Made by a program: the position numbers and the translations under genes
The notes under the pieces: generated by a model
What the model was told of the DNA's origin: nothing
Databases searched by the model: none
Seen by the model: only the letters and a program-made list of their open reading frames with translations
Shown here: piece by piece, positions 1-11,705 of the stretch
Layout: each line of letters starts with the position of its first letter
Numbering within the stretch: position 1 is the stretch's first letter
DNA from: Acestrorhynchus altus
Lineage: Eukaryota; Chordata; Actinopteri; Characiformes; Acestrorhynchidae
DNA: 64,000 nt
Assembly (NCBI GenBank): GCA_034509495.1
Contig: CM067522.1
Location: forward strand, 14,285,168-14,349,167
Direction: 5' to 3'

Positions 1-1929
1 TTCTAAAACATCTTGACTGCTGGAAGACTGAAAGAACAAGTGAATGAACAAGTGTAATCCAGCATGTGCCAGCTTGTATTAAATGAAAGGTTGTGTCACA
101 TTTGGATATTTTGCACCAAGAGGAAGTTGGAATTGGAACAAATGTGTAATGAGACCACACCTGCCACAGTTCTGCCACAATCTGACACTGAAGGGTTTTT
201 TGAAGGGAGTGTGCTAATCTTGCAGAATATTAACAGCATTGCTGTACCAACATATTTCGTTCACTTGCCACCTTTAAGCATTTAAATCATTGTCCATGTT
301 TGTCCGTAGGTAGATTGTTCCTCTTTTTCCATTTCACATTGCATAGTGTCCATCAAAATCACACCCAGAACCAGTTCTGACTTATTGAGTAAACTCAACT
401 TAGACACTATATACTCAGAAACTAGTTTCAATGATTAGTATGCAGTTGGGACACACTCAAAACCTGCAGTTGACACTCCTGGTCCCAATGCTTGTCCTGC
501 ATAAATCTTGAAAGACAGTGGTTTTTACCCCTGGCATCAGGTAGGGAGGGACTGGTCCATTTTTGACTTTGGAAGAGTCTGATGGCATGGTTTGGAAGGC
601 CAGGCAGGAGAAAGCTGCTAAATAATGAGGGACTGAGGAGCACATGGGAGGCTCAATGTTCACAGTGTGGCCAGAATGGTCAATAATTGTTCAGGTGAGC
701 CTTGTGCAGTAGTATAGGAAGATGATTAGTAAACATTATAGAGTATGAATTGGTATATACATATAGTTCATACTTTTCACACTATATCTTCATTATTCAG
801 AGTGGAGTATATAGGTAATATAAATCACAGTGCAGTGTTTAGGCATGTGCAAAGAGCTCCACTTTAATGGCTACCATTATTGCTTTTCGTTGTCTATTAT
901 CATGCCAACAGCACAGCTGACTTCAGCTAAATTCTATTTCCCAGTTGAAAGTAACCACATAATTTTAAATTCAAATTCCTGGTTAATGTTGCTTGAGCTT
1001 GCCTCTCTGGTATAACTATGTAAGCAAATTGGATTTTGGGCCTCATGATGCATTTTGTAACAGGTATTAGCACTATATGTGCAACAAGCCAGATCTTTCA
1101 AATGACTTCATAATCATATTTCTACAAACTAAAGCAAATTTAGACAAGGCTTATATAACACAGATAAGCAAATTGTATCCTAATCAGCTGTTTTCATGCT
1201 TCTGCATCTGTCCACCATCAGATGTTTAGATCAGCCTGCCAGACCCCCTCCCCCTTCCATTCTGGCTTTATGAATCTGTGCCATCACTGCATTAGCCCCT
1301 CGCATTTCCGTCCCAGTATCTTCACCAGTCCAGTGCTGGGTGGCTGTTGGGGATTTCCTTCTCAGTGCGGCAGGAAATGAACAAAATGTCGTATTGTGAT
1401 TATATCACTACATATTGGTGTATCATGATTGACACATGGTAAAGATTCACTATACTAGCATTATCTACATTTGCTGGATGATGTCAAAGGCTTCATTCCT
1501 CCAGAGACTACAGCATCACATCTGGGAAGTGTCAGAATGAATTGTTTATAATACACACAGTTTGTTTTCATTTTATTTTTTTAATTTATTATTTTAATTG
1601 ATTTAATTTGGTGATTTGTTAACAATGATTTAATGTAACATTTACTTGATTAAACTTGATTACTTAATAAAAAATATTTGAAATCTCTTACAATCAATCA
1701 ACATTAATTGGCAGATTACAGATATTTTTTCTCCTGTCAATTATTCTTCAAATTCATACTCTTCAAAAAGAAGTTTTTTGTTACTACTTTGTTACTAAAA
1801 GCTGATATAATAGTGCAGCTTAGAACAATAGCCTACTGCAATCACACAAATTAGTATGTCTTATGAAAATCAGACATTTTAAATATTAAATTATTAGAAT
1901 ATTAATTTCAAGTTTGAGTAGATTACTAT
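1..1929. other. No gene recognised; AT-rich non-coding DNA
   Basis: No exon with splice signals and a recognisable product on either strand. The stretch around 1560-1700 is very AT-rich (ATTTTATTTT type). Either the first intron of mctp1 or its upstream flank. Confidence 0.5.
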
Positions 1930-2170
1930 GAACTATTCCTGTACAAGGGCAGTGACTGGAAGGTTGCCAGTTTGAACTGGTAGGACATGTCTGAAGTGCT
2001 CTTGAGCAATGCACATAACTCCCCAGCTGCTCCTTGGGTACCGTGAATAGGGCTGCCCACTGCTCTAGGCATGTGTGCTCACTGCCCCCTAGTGTTTTTA
2101 TGTGTGTTTCTCTGCATGGATGGGTTAAATGCAGAGGACATATTCCCCTGGGTGCAAGCACAGTGGATGA
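1930..2170 (-). repeat. Dispersed repeat, GGGCAGCC-CAGTGAGCACAC family, copy 1
   Basis: Contains the block AGGGCTGCCCACTGCTCT and CACTGCCCCCTAGTG, with TTGCCAGTTTGAACTGG upstream. The reverse complement matches the copies at 7.02 and 15.7 kb (AGAGCAGTGGGCAGCCCTA). It resembles a repeat tail common in teleosts, in which a BOX-B-like GATCGAAC is followed by a stretch about fish 'clearing' text GGCCACGGCTG; class not certain (SINE or LINE tail). Confidence 0.6.
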
Positions 2171-3745
2171 ATTCGCATATTTACATTTATAGAGATGGCT
2201 GACCTGACAGTTGTCCAGAGGACAAGCATCAAAACCCTCCCCAGAAAGGAAGGTCACAGAAAGTCACTGCTGGCTGTTCTCACAGTGCTGTATCCAAGCA
2301 TATTCATGGAAAGTTAACTTGAACGGGAAAATGTGTTATTAAGGGTCTATAACTACAGAATGCCTTAAAGCAGTGTCTTACCTGTCCTGGGACAAGGCTG
2401 AGGAGAAAAAGAACTGGACTGTTGCTCAGAGCTCCAAAGTCCTATTTTCAGATGAAAGTAAATATTGGATTTCATGTGGAAATTAAGACTAAAGGCTCAA
2501 CTCTCCCAGCTTCTAGAATCTGGAGGAAGATTATCAGCAAGATGTGCCACACAAATTTTTCTGGCTGAAACAGAGCTTGAGGTGGCAACTCTTTACCAGG
2601 TATTGTTCTTTGCATATTGTTCCAAATTAGCTGTGGAAATAATTGATAGATTATTCGATTACTAACACAATAGAAAGTGTGTGCCCCAATTTGCATATGG
2701 CAAGCCATGATAAAAGCCAATACCCCAATAACAATTAATAAATTATATATTGTGGAGTCTTACTTGAAAGTAGGTTAGATATGTTGACTGAGCCCCTGGG
2801 TCAGGGTGGCAGGAGAATTGGTGAGGGTTAATGGGCTGGGACTGATTAAGGCTGGCCAGCCAGAGGTTAATAATAGTCTGTGTTGCCAAGGGCAGGAAAG
2901 CTCATTATAGGTGGTTCGTCCCTGGTGGCTGCGTGGTGGTTCCCTATTCGCTTTGTGGGCTGTGAAAAAAAGGAGGATATGTGTTGAAAGTGTCGTGTGG
3001 AGTGTTATCAACTCTAATGCTATTTTTGTCACCGTGTAATCTACGACAAGTAGACTCATAGGAGCTCTGGGACTGAGCAATGTTCGCATTTAAGTGTTTC
3101 CGTCTAAGCTATAAAGTTTTACTGTGGCTTCGCTTGCCAAGAAGTTGGAGTTTCCAGTTTCTACAAATACTAAGACACAAACATGAGTCATATTTTATAG
3201 CAGAAGTGAATGGGAGCTACATTTCATACTTATCTGAAAATATTAGGGAAGATTTGTTTAAACAGTTTTATATTATTGAAGATATGACTAAATACAGCAT
3301 AGTTCAGATATTTATTAGTTTGAGATAAATGAACTTTGTTTAGGATTCCAAAAAAATGACCAATATAATTTCCAAATATCCAAAATGTGTCAAAAGATGG
3401 TGTCTAGCATATTTAAATCCTAAAATATGCATTTCCAATATTTTCATGCTGTATCAAAATACTCATATTTAGAGATTTCATTAAATAATTCAGTTTGGAT
3501 ACTTTCTCAAGGCAACCTGTGATCATGTTCCCATTTAAAGGATTGACCTGGAGGTGGCTCTGCTGTAATATTCAGGTCTGCTGTTTAGTGTTTTCTTGCA
3601 AAATATGCTCTAAGTGCATGTTTAAAGGGGGTAAGCCTGGTGTAAGGGAATTGACAGTACTCAGATTTGCTGTACATACAGTATTACTTAATATGGTATT
3701 AGATATTGGAAACCTAACAAATATGGAAAATAACAAATATGAAAT
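2171..3745. other. No gene recognised
   Basis: Short open frames only, none with splice context or known domains. No structured repeat seen apart from scattered AT-rich runs. Confidence 0.45.
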
Positions 3746-4041
3746 AGGGCTGGGCAGTATATTGATATTATAGCAAGATATAAACAGAGCGCAGAAAACC
3801 TATGTTCTTCTCCCTCCCTCTGTTCTGCCCCCTGCTCTCACCTTGTCCTATACTGTGCTCCCATCCATCCCCATTTGAATAAGACTTAGTGTGTAGAGAA
3901 GAAATGAAGATCAAATTACAGTATGTTTAAATATAGTCAAAAAGACAAAGGAATTGGGGTGTCAGATTTTTTCACATCATGTATTGTATTATATATTGTA
4001 TATCACCATTTAACTAAAATATATTAAGATATGATAGCCCT
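3746..4041. mobile_element. MITE with AGGGCT/AGCCCT ends, copy 1
   Basis: About 296 bp. It starts AGGGCTGGGCAGTATATTGATA and ends in the inverse, ATATGATAGCCCT. Inside are ATATAAACAGAG, a pyrimidine-rich Ctc/Cct block and CAGTATGTTTAAATATAGTC. Related copies lie at about 4.44, 16.66, 24.12 and 36.75 kb. Non-autonomous DNA element; superfamily not determined. Confidence 0.65.
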
Positions 4042-4440
4042 AGCATGAAATAGAGTGCTTCATTCACAAATTAGTCAATGGATGTTTAGCACAATCATGA
4101 CAAATTATGCTATAACATTTTAATGTTGGTGTAGAGGCAGCATTTAAATACAAAATGAATGCACTTACACTGTAGGAGGTATAAAGGTGATAGAACCTTT
4201 AACAGGTTGTTCACACTCACATATCTCTTTTACCAGTATGGTTCTGTTACATTGCTCAAAAAACCTATTGAATCACTGTTATGTTTAAGAATTGTAATTG
4301 GAAAACTGCTGCACAGATTAGCAAAAATTAAAATAATTAATGGGCCAACGTGTTGTGTTTGGAGTAAAAATCATGATTCTGATTTCTTCTATAAGACTAT
4401 AGAAGGAGATTTCACAAAAGCAGACAGATCTTGGCTAGTC

Positions 4441-4679
4441 TAATATGTTTAGGATGAGAGGGAATATGGGCAGGGTGATAGATCAATATTTACTCTCAGC
4501 TCCTCCCCTGCTTACTCATGCTCTCAAAAAATGAAGATAAAATTTCAGTATGTTTAAATATAGTCCAAAAATTGGAAGGTTTTCATGAGGTGTCCTAATT
4601 TTTCACAATACATATTGTTTCATTTTATTGTATATTGCCATTCAGCTAATGCCATTCATTCTATATCGCCCAGCCCTAG
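4441..4679. mobile_element. MITE with AGGGCT/AGCCCT ends, copy 2
   Basis: Shares CAGTATGTTTAAATATAGTC and the CTCCTCCCCTGCT-type block with the copy at 3.75 kb, in the same orientation, and ends TATATCGCCCAGCCCTAG. The left end is eroded. The right end abuts the solo LTR that starts at 4680. Confidence 0.6.
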
Positions 4680-5003
4680 TGTCACATACCTGTCTTGTCC
4701 ATGTTCTTTCTGGTCTTTTATTTTGTTTATCTCCGCTCATGCTTCAGAGAACATGTCATGTCTCCGCCCCTTCCCAGCTGTTTCTCATGTATCTTCAAGT
4801 CCAGGTGTTAATTATCATGTCTCATTATTTAAGTCCTGCTGTTTGAGTCTGTCCTTGTCAGTCTTCTTGTCTACTTGTCTTGTCAGCATGTCTTGTCGGT
4901 AGTCGTGATGGATAGTGTAAGTTATCTGTGATCTGTTAATAAATCTACAACCCTGCACGTACTTCTGCTTCCACCTACCTCTGTAAGTTCCACATACCTG
5001 ACA
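4680..5003 (+). mobile_element. Solo LTR (Gypsy-type), copy 1
   Basis: A 324-bp unit bounded by TGTCA and TGACA. The flanks CCTAG and CCCAG match at 4 of 5 bases, consistent with an old 5-bp target-site duplication. It has an AATAAA at 4939-4944 followed by CTACAACCCTGC. It is clearly related to the unit at 18403-18718 (shared TTCAAGTCCAGGTGT-like and ACAACCCTGCA blocks). No internal retroelement genes flank it, so it is a solo LTR left by recombination. Confidence 0.75.
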
Positions 5004-7018
5004 CCCAGGTTCCGTAGTGAACCATTCCTTTAAATAAGTGTCAATTTCTAACGGGATGCTCTGAACATACCAGCTGCTCGGATAGACAGGGTCATTTGGA
5101 TATGGATTAAGTCCAAGTCTAGACATAGAAAGATGAAAACCAGTGGAATAGAATGAGTCCCCATTGTCAGTGTGGCCAAATGTGACAAATCTGGTAGTGT
5201 ATGGTAAATATAATGTTGAAAAGGATTGTGTTTGTTTACATGGTTAGCTTGCAGTTTTCACAACATTGGCAAGCCTAAGTCTGTTTAATCGTATTCTTTG
5301 TTAATCTTGGAGTACAAAGAAAAAAGCAAGCATACAGTATTAGTACTGTATTGACCGAATGCTGGCTCCTTACCAGAATTAGATCATTTTGGGAGCACAG
5401 GAGGTAACAGCGTTTGTTTTCTTAATGGTTGTTTTCTCAGGAGCTGCTTTCATTTCATCATGCAGACTATTTAATTGTGTAAATGGAATTCTGTGGGGAG
5501 TACTGCTTGAGCAATGAGCAGTGATTGCTTGTCCTGTGGCTAAGGCTGGATAAGCAATGGATTTTAAAGACATGAAACCAAAGATTTATCATTCAGCTTT
5601 AGTAAGGTTTTTCAATCAGAACTCTATTTTATTCTTTGAGGCCCAATGGCGCTTGATGTCACTGCCTCGCCACTCTCCATGAAAAGATCCAGCTTTTCGC
5701 CCACCATGTCCCACTTTCCACAGAGAGTTACCACAATCCATCTTTCATGCCAGTAGATGCAAGGTGCGAGACCGTTTGCTTGCTTCTTCACAATGCCTCA
5801 AGCTGTAGCTCTACTCAGTTGACCTTACTAGATTTTCAAGTGAGATACAAGTGATCATACTTCTTTGCCGAGATCTGGATGTTCAGTTCTGAGAGCAGAT
5901 GACATGCTTCCAGTTTAAAGGACATGCCGACCTCTGTGTCTCACTAGGTCTAATTCTTCTCTCTGGTAAACTCTGTGTAGTGAACAAGGTGTTTTTCATT
6001 CAAGCTTCCATGTTACAATGAGGTAGAAGGCTTCTGTTACTCCTAAAACACCTAGAAATGTAAAATGTCCTACTCTGTTACATTCGTAGTAATTATATAC
6101 ATAGGAGATATATGTGTATTATCAAGCCATTTTATGCCCTGATAATACAACTACACTAGTATCAACCACCTTTTAATACCAATAACATAAGGTACCACAG
6201 CAACCATGCGGAAAATCATAAAAACATTTTGAAATACTATTTCTACCAGAAGACTCTGAGGAATATGCAAAAACATTTTATTCTGACCAAACATGTACAA
6301 TTTGAAGGTTAATATTTATGAGTTAAAGTACGTGGTGTGCGCCCCGTAGTTGGGCCAGGTCTTGAAATGTCAGGGCCCTCTCAGATATTGCTGAGTATGA
6401 AATGCAGGGATGGAGCCAACTCCCTGGAAGACCAACAGGACCAAAGTGGTGGAGGTGGTGAGGAAGCAGGGAAAAGCAAGATATCAGCATCTGTAAAACA
6501 GCAAAGGGTGTAGTAAAAACCTTTAAAACACAGGTGGGGACAAGTGATTGGGTGAGGAAGGAAGGAAGGAAGGAAGGCATGGCAGAGTCTCCTGGTAGAC
6601 CTTTTGCTAAAGCTTGTATAACAACTGCCATAAAACCACCAATATTTTATTGCGAGATTTAAGAGATCAAAACCAACAACATGGGATACCATATCAACCA
6701 CCTGAGAAATCATAAAAATGTCTTGGAATATCATAACTGCCATAGAAACCACAAAGAATCGTTTTAGCAACACCATAACACCCACTTTACACCTGAAATA
6801 TCATAGCAACCACATGAATATGCAGTAGTAAGTGCCTGCCTAGCAACCACTGTATTATTCTTTAGAACCTTTTAACATCACCATAGCAGACATCTTTCCA
6901 CAACAGATAAGAAACAGACACCATTTTGTTTCTATGTCTGTTATATCGTTTGCCCATTTTCAGTATTATGTTAGCAGGCATGCATTCATTTAATATATAC
7001 ATATTTTACCCATCCACT
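5004..7018. other. No gene recognised; one GC-richer stretch at 5.64-5.86 kb
   Basis: 5640-5860 is GC-richer than its surroundings and free of obvious repeats. (GGAA)n runs occur near 6557-6577. Phrases such as CCATAGAAACCAC recur irregularly between 6.6 and 6.9 kb, suggesting a decayed tandem array. No exon is supported. Confidence 0.4.
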
Positions 7019-7165
7019 AGTGAATACACACACTACGGGGCAGTGAGCACACATGACCAGAGCAGTGGGCAGCCCTATCCATGGCAATTGGGGAGTTGCT
7101 CATGGACAGTTCCAGTCACAAGGCTTGTTCCCCAACCATCAGGCCACGGCTGCTCTTTAGTTAGT
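7019..7165 (+). repeat. Dispersed repeat, CAGTGGGCAGCC family, copy 2
   Basis: Carries CAGTGAGCACACATGACC, AGAGCAGTGGGCAGCCCTAT, CAGTCACAAGGCTTGTTCCC and GGCCACGGCTGC in order. Opposite orientation to the copy at 1.93 kb and same as that at 15.66 kb. Confidence 0.65.
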
Positions 7166-7639
7166 ACACTTACATGCTACTTAACACTACATTCAATAGA
7201 CTTGTTTTATTGCCTTGAATCTAAACCATGTTCCATGTTCCCAGTGTGTTAACAAATGGGGATAGATGGTGTCAGTGAGAGGAATTGAAGAAGACCTTCA
7301 CACAAGCATTCAGTCAGAACATACAGAATTGTGCTTTTTCAGTCCAGTTGAGGTTTCTGAACCCTTAGTTACCTAAAGTGTAGCTGCATTTATACTCTAA
7401 TACACCATCTGCTCCAAAAATGTAAGTGGTTCCAGTATGATAGTTGCCTTCTAGCTTGGTTTGACTTAAAAGATATAGACGCATACGTGATCAGAATGTG
7501 AATGCATCTTGCTGTCTGGACGTTCAGCTGTCTGGATGTGATTGATGGCTTGATTGAAGCAAGCATGTTATTTGTGCCAAGCACCGATTGAATCGTGAAG
7601 CAGGGTCTGGGTTCAGATCACAGAGGATGCGTGCAGTAC

Positions 7640-7905
7640 GCTTTGAGTGGCACAGTGGTCTAATGTACTTCCACTTTGATCTGAGGATTGCAAGTTTGAA
7701 TCCCAGGTCATGCTGCTTGACATTGGCAGCCGGTGCTCTGGGTGGGTAGATGGGGAGCCATGCTGTCTTTGGGTGGGTAGATTGGTTTCTCTCCCCACAT
7801 CATGCTCAGTGTGATGTCACAGGCATCTGACTCGGCACTTTCCTCCAAGTTTGTTGGCTGCCCAGCAATGACACAAAATGGCAGCAGTTTGAAAAGAGGC
7901 AGTGG
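7640..7905 (+). mobile_element. tRNA-derived SINE copy
   Basis: The tRNA-like head has an A-box-like TGGCACAGTGGTC (about 7648) and a B-box-like GTTTGAATCC (about 7694), followed by the family body (CATGCTGCTTGACATTGGCAGC, GGGTGGGTAGAT, CTCTCCCCACATCATGCTCAGTGTG) and the tail region GGCTGCCCAGCAATG. Other copies are at 24.5, 33.5, 35.06, 46.15, 53.6 and 59.0-59.5 kb. The anticodon arm is not intact, so it is not a tRNA gene. Confidence 0.75.
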
Positions 7906-8699
7906 TTGAATTCCATTGATCTTTTGAACTTGAAAAATGAAAAATCTTTTGCCATTTTAATCCAAGTAATCATGGATGCCAAATATTTTGTGCATTCCTG
8001 TAAATTTGTTGTGTGCTGGACACCAGGACTCTAGAACTGGATTTGAAGATTTTTTTTTTACATTGATTCAATCTAAACTTTGTGAACAGTGTTTCACCTT
8101 TAAATATCTGATTGATTTGTAGGTTTAGCGTAATCAGGTTCTGATCAAATGTCCACAATCCAGCATCTTTTGATTTGTGCATGACTTTGCTTACTCAGCA
8201 TTTTCTCTGAATTTTTTTATTAGAATAAGCAGCTACTTCCTTAATGGTCATATTTGTATTTAAAGTTCTCCCAGGCCGCCACAGTTTTCCCAACATTGTG
8301 AGCATATATTGATGCTCCTCACTGTTTATTGTCTCTTGTTTTCTTCTTTTCTGCTTTCTCATCCGTTCTTTGTTTTCTTATCTTTCTACTCATTAGTGCT
8401 CTATTGTTTTAGCAGCTTTTGTGTTCTGTATTGATTAGAGGTCCAGCGGGACTTTCGGGTAAACTACATTCGGAGACTTTTATCACCGTCCTTCACTGAG
8501 GAGCTCACCTGAATACACCACCTTCACTCATCATGCTCAGTAAACTCTACACAAGAAAATCAGCAAATAGTCAGAGCTTGATATGGTTGAGGAGAACACT
8601 TTTCTGAGGGGGATATTAATTGTTGCTCAGTACGTAACTGCAATGAAATGTTGTTTTGAATACGCAGTATCTTGTTGAGAAAGAACTATTAAGCAATGA

Positions 8700-9092
8700 G
8701 ATACAATGCATGGGCATAGCCACTCAGGAAGTATGAGGCAACCATGTCTAAGGTGCGAGCTTATCACACTCTGAGCTCTGTTCTGTTTGATGAGTAATCA
8801 AGCTTATGACTGAGTATCTCTGTCCATGTCATTGTATGGTAATGTCTGCTGAGTGCAACCTGTCTCCCTGACTTGGTATGCAGAGTTGAAAGGTCGAGTG
8901 TATCTCTTGCACTGTGATTGGCTGTAACCAGGACTATATATGTCTGTCTGTACATTTTCCTTCTGAGAGCGGCTGGAAGAGACCCTTCTCGCTACTCTCC
9001 ACTTAAGAATAAACTCTTTTTTATTCAAGGCAGAGCCTCCACCTAGTAATATTTTCTCTTTAGCACCTATTTCCACACGGAATTCCACCACA
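8700..9092 (+). mobile_element. Probable solo LTR with TATA box and poly(A) signal
   Basis: The layout is LTR-like: a TATA-like GACTATATATG near 8933-8942, then about 70 bp on an AATAAA at 9009-9014 within ACTTAAGAATAAACTC, then a short R-U5-like segment (GCAGAGCCTCCACC). The exact ends were not resolved and no internal genes are present. It does not resemble the TGTCAC-starting LTRs of the window. Borders are approximate. Confidence 0.5.
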
Positions 9093-9164
9093 ATAGTAAA
9101 TAATAGTAATAATAATTATAATAATAAAAGTAATAACAGTATAACCCGTGTAGTGCCATATAAA
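9093..9164. repeat. AAT/ATA-rich simple repeat
   Basis: Imperfect (TAA)n run: AATAGTAATAATAATTATA and similar. Confidence 0.6.
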
Positions 9165-9300
9165 ACCCTTTAAAATTATTTATATAGAACCATATACAGA
9201 AGGTTCTCCTTTTTTGAGTGTTCATGGTTCTATATATTACCATTTTTGTTAGTGAAGAACTCTTGAAGAACCTTCATTTGTAACACTGTAGGTTCTGTAA
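9165..9300. mobile_element. Short MITE fragment, TTCTATATAGAACC family
   Basis: Contains TATATAGAACCATATACAG, GAGTGTTCATGGTTCTATAT and GAACTCTTGAAGAACCTTC, shared with the large copy at 43.37-44.01 kb. Confidence 0.5.
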
Positions 9301-11367
9301 TGTATTGAATAACTGCACTGACAGAATATGCATCTTATGTAGTGATACATATTCTACAATTAGCAATTTACCCAGAGTGTCTCAATGCTCCTGCTCAGCT
9401 AAAATCAATGAAGAGCTTTATTGAGAAAATTAATTGTAATCATTCTGAAAGTTCTATTAAACAGTAAAGAAGCTGGTAAAGTTGTGTGTTTCCAGAGCAC
9501 CCTGATTTACCAGCATGAATATGATCTGCAACAGACATTGAATCTGGTCAAATCAGATCAAAGGACTGTTACAAGCCACACATCACATAGAACAATCAAA
9601 TGAATAGGATGACACTGAACTACTACTGAACCCTTGAAACAAGCAGTTCTTAGGAGTGTGTGAAATCCTTTATATTGAAAGTGATGTGAGAACTAAGAAA
9701 GGTTTCTTCATCATATGATGTTTGTTGTGCATTTTGCAGCAGAAAAGTCATATTCATATTCATAGTCAGTTCATGCAATTACTGTTTCTGAGCAATGCAT
9801 TTTGTGAAGTGCAGTTTTGTCCTTGCATGGATGAATAAGATATAATTCAGAAAATGTGCACTAAACATTTACTGTGTGACAGAATTTCTTAAAATTCATG
9901 TCACGAGCTTGTGTTCAGCAGTGCATGGCCAGCATTCTGCCTCTCCATAAACACACTCCTGTCCTGCACAGCTTCATAACACTGTGTTTGAAGATTGGGT
10001 GGAGGGTGAATGGAGGCTTTTAACTCTTGCTGCTAAAAATTCGCACTTTGCAGGCAGTTAAATGTTGTTTTCTAGGCTTAATAACTCCAAAATAAAAGGA
10101 TCAAAGTAACAAAGGTGATACTCATCATAAATAATGCCATGACTCCACTTATCTGGAACTGTTCTTGAAGTAACCTGATCTCAAGACAATATGTGTACTC
10201 TTTTGTATGTATTTACTATTAGCAGTTTTGAGATATTGAAGTCCTTATAGTGACATTGACATTTATGGAGACATATGTGGAGAAACTTTTTATAGATAAA
10301 GAATCTTAAATACATACTTAAAAAGACTCCTCACATAGTGTTGTCACAGAATTAGAATGTGTAAATATCTCATGTAGATGTTGATAAAAATGTCAGATAA
10401 ACCTTATAGTTCCAAAGGGACTTTCCAAAAATATAGTTCCAAATGTTTTTCTCACTTTTCCCAATTAGAAGAATTAAAAAACACAAAGAACTCATGGTAA
10501 GTTTTGTACAGTTTTCTATGCAGCTCCGAATATGGTATTCTGCTTTACTACACCACATTGGCAATCTGCAGAAATGCTTGAAAATGAAACACATCCTTGA
10601 AGCCCATCTAATCCGTGCATATTTTATCAGTGGATCAATTTGTTGTGTCTGATTTGTCCTCATTTACAAGCATAGCTTATTGACAATGGAGAAATAAAAA
10701 CAATGAGCTGCCAATCAATGTTTGTAAAGACACAAGAGCTGCAAGCAGACATCCACTGTGCATTGTTCTAATAGCAAATATAGAATTTTTTTGTTAAAAT
10801 ATTTTTTGTAAAAATAATTTTTCATTGTATCCAGTGATGTTGTTGCTTTTTCACCATAAAAATCTTATGGTGAAATATAGAATATAATTCCCATCGAAAG
10901 TGTAATTTAGTCCAAAAGTAGGCATCATTTGAAAATAAGTCCCTTACCACCAGACATGTCCCCAAAGTACAAACGTTGTAAGGAGGTCCATGAGCTCATT
11001 ACCACAAGGCAAATTCTCACTGGAGTTTTTGCAAAACGAGCAGATCCAGCAACACCAATAATTGGAATAAAGATTGTTTTTAGAGCTGAATATCTCTTTT
11101 AATGTCACTAAACCCAGGGGAAGTTGACATGCTCATAATGTGGTAATTAATCTATCAAAAGATTGTACTGAACAGACATAGCCTCATTAAAAAGCTTATC
11201 TTAGCTTTAAACTATTGAGGAACACCTTAAAGTAGAGCAACTAAGGAAATGGCATGTTCTTGTTCTTGGAGAAGGAGAAATAAAGGAATGTCATAGAAAC
11301 AAAAAGAAAAAATGGTGGTTTGTCAACAGTCACTGAAATCACATGCTTATATATGCATATTTTAGTT
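9301..11367. other. No gene recognised
   Basis: AT-rich sequence without convincing exons on either strand. Nothing further identified. Confidence 0.4.
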
Positions 11368-11705
11368 AAGGTCCATAAATATTTGGACAGTGACACAGTT
11401 AAACAAAAATAGTAGGCTACCTCAATGGGTATGAAACAAAGCAATCAAAAGGAGATTGATGTCTAGGCCCCTCAAAAACAAATATTGCATTTAGGAATTA
11501 GCCATTTTTTACAGGATTAAATATAACTATAATTATTGGATTCAGATTGGATTCCTTCAGTTGCAGCTTGATTATGGGTCTTCTTTCCTTCAGTCTTCTT
11601 GGCTCTTTTGGCATAACAGTTCCACCACCATGTTTGACAGATGATGTGGTATGCTTTGAGTTATGATCATTTTGATCTAGACCTGGGATGGCTTTCTTCA
11701 ATGGT
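11368..11705 (-). mobile_element. Tc1/mariner remnant, internally deleted
   Basis: The left end AAGGTCCATAAATATTTGG is a typical Tc1-type terminus. Minus-strand translation includes SKHTTSSVKHGGGTVM, the conserved Tc1 transposase VKHGGG block. The CCTTCAGTTGCAGCTTG segment is from the same family. Most of the transposase frame is missing and it is not functional. Confidence 0.75.
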
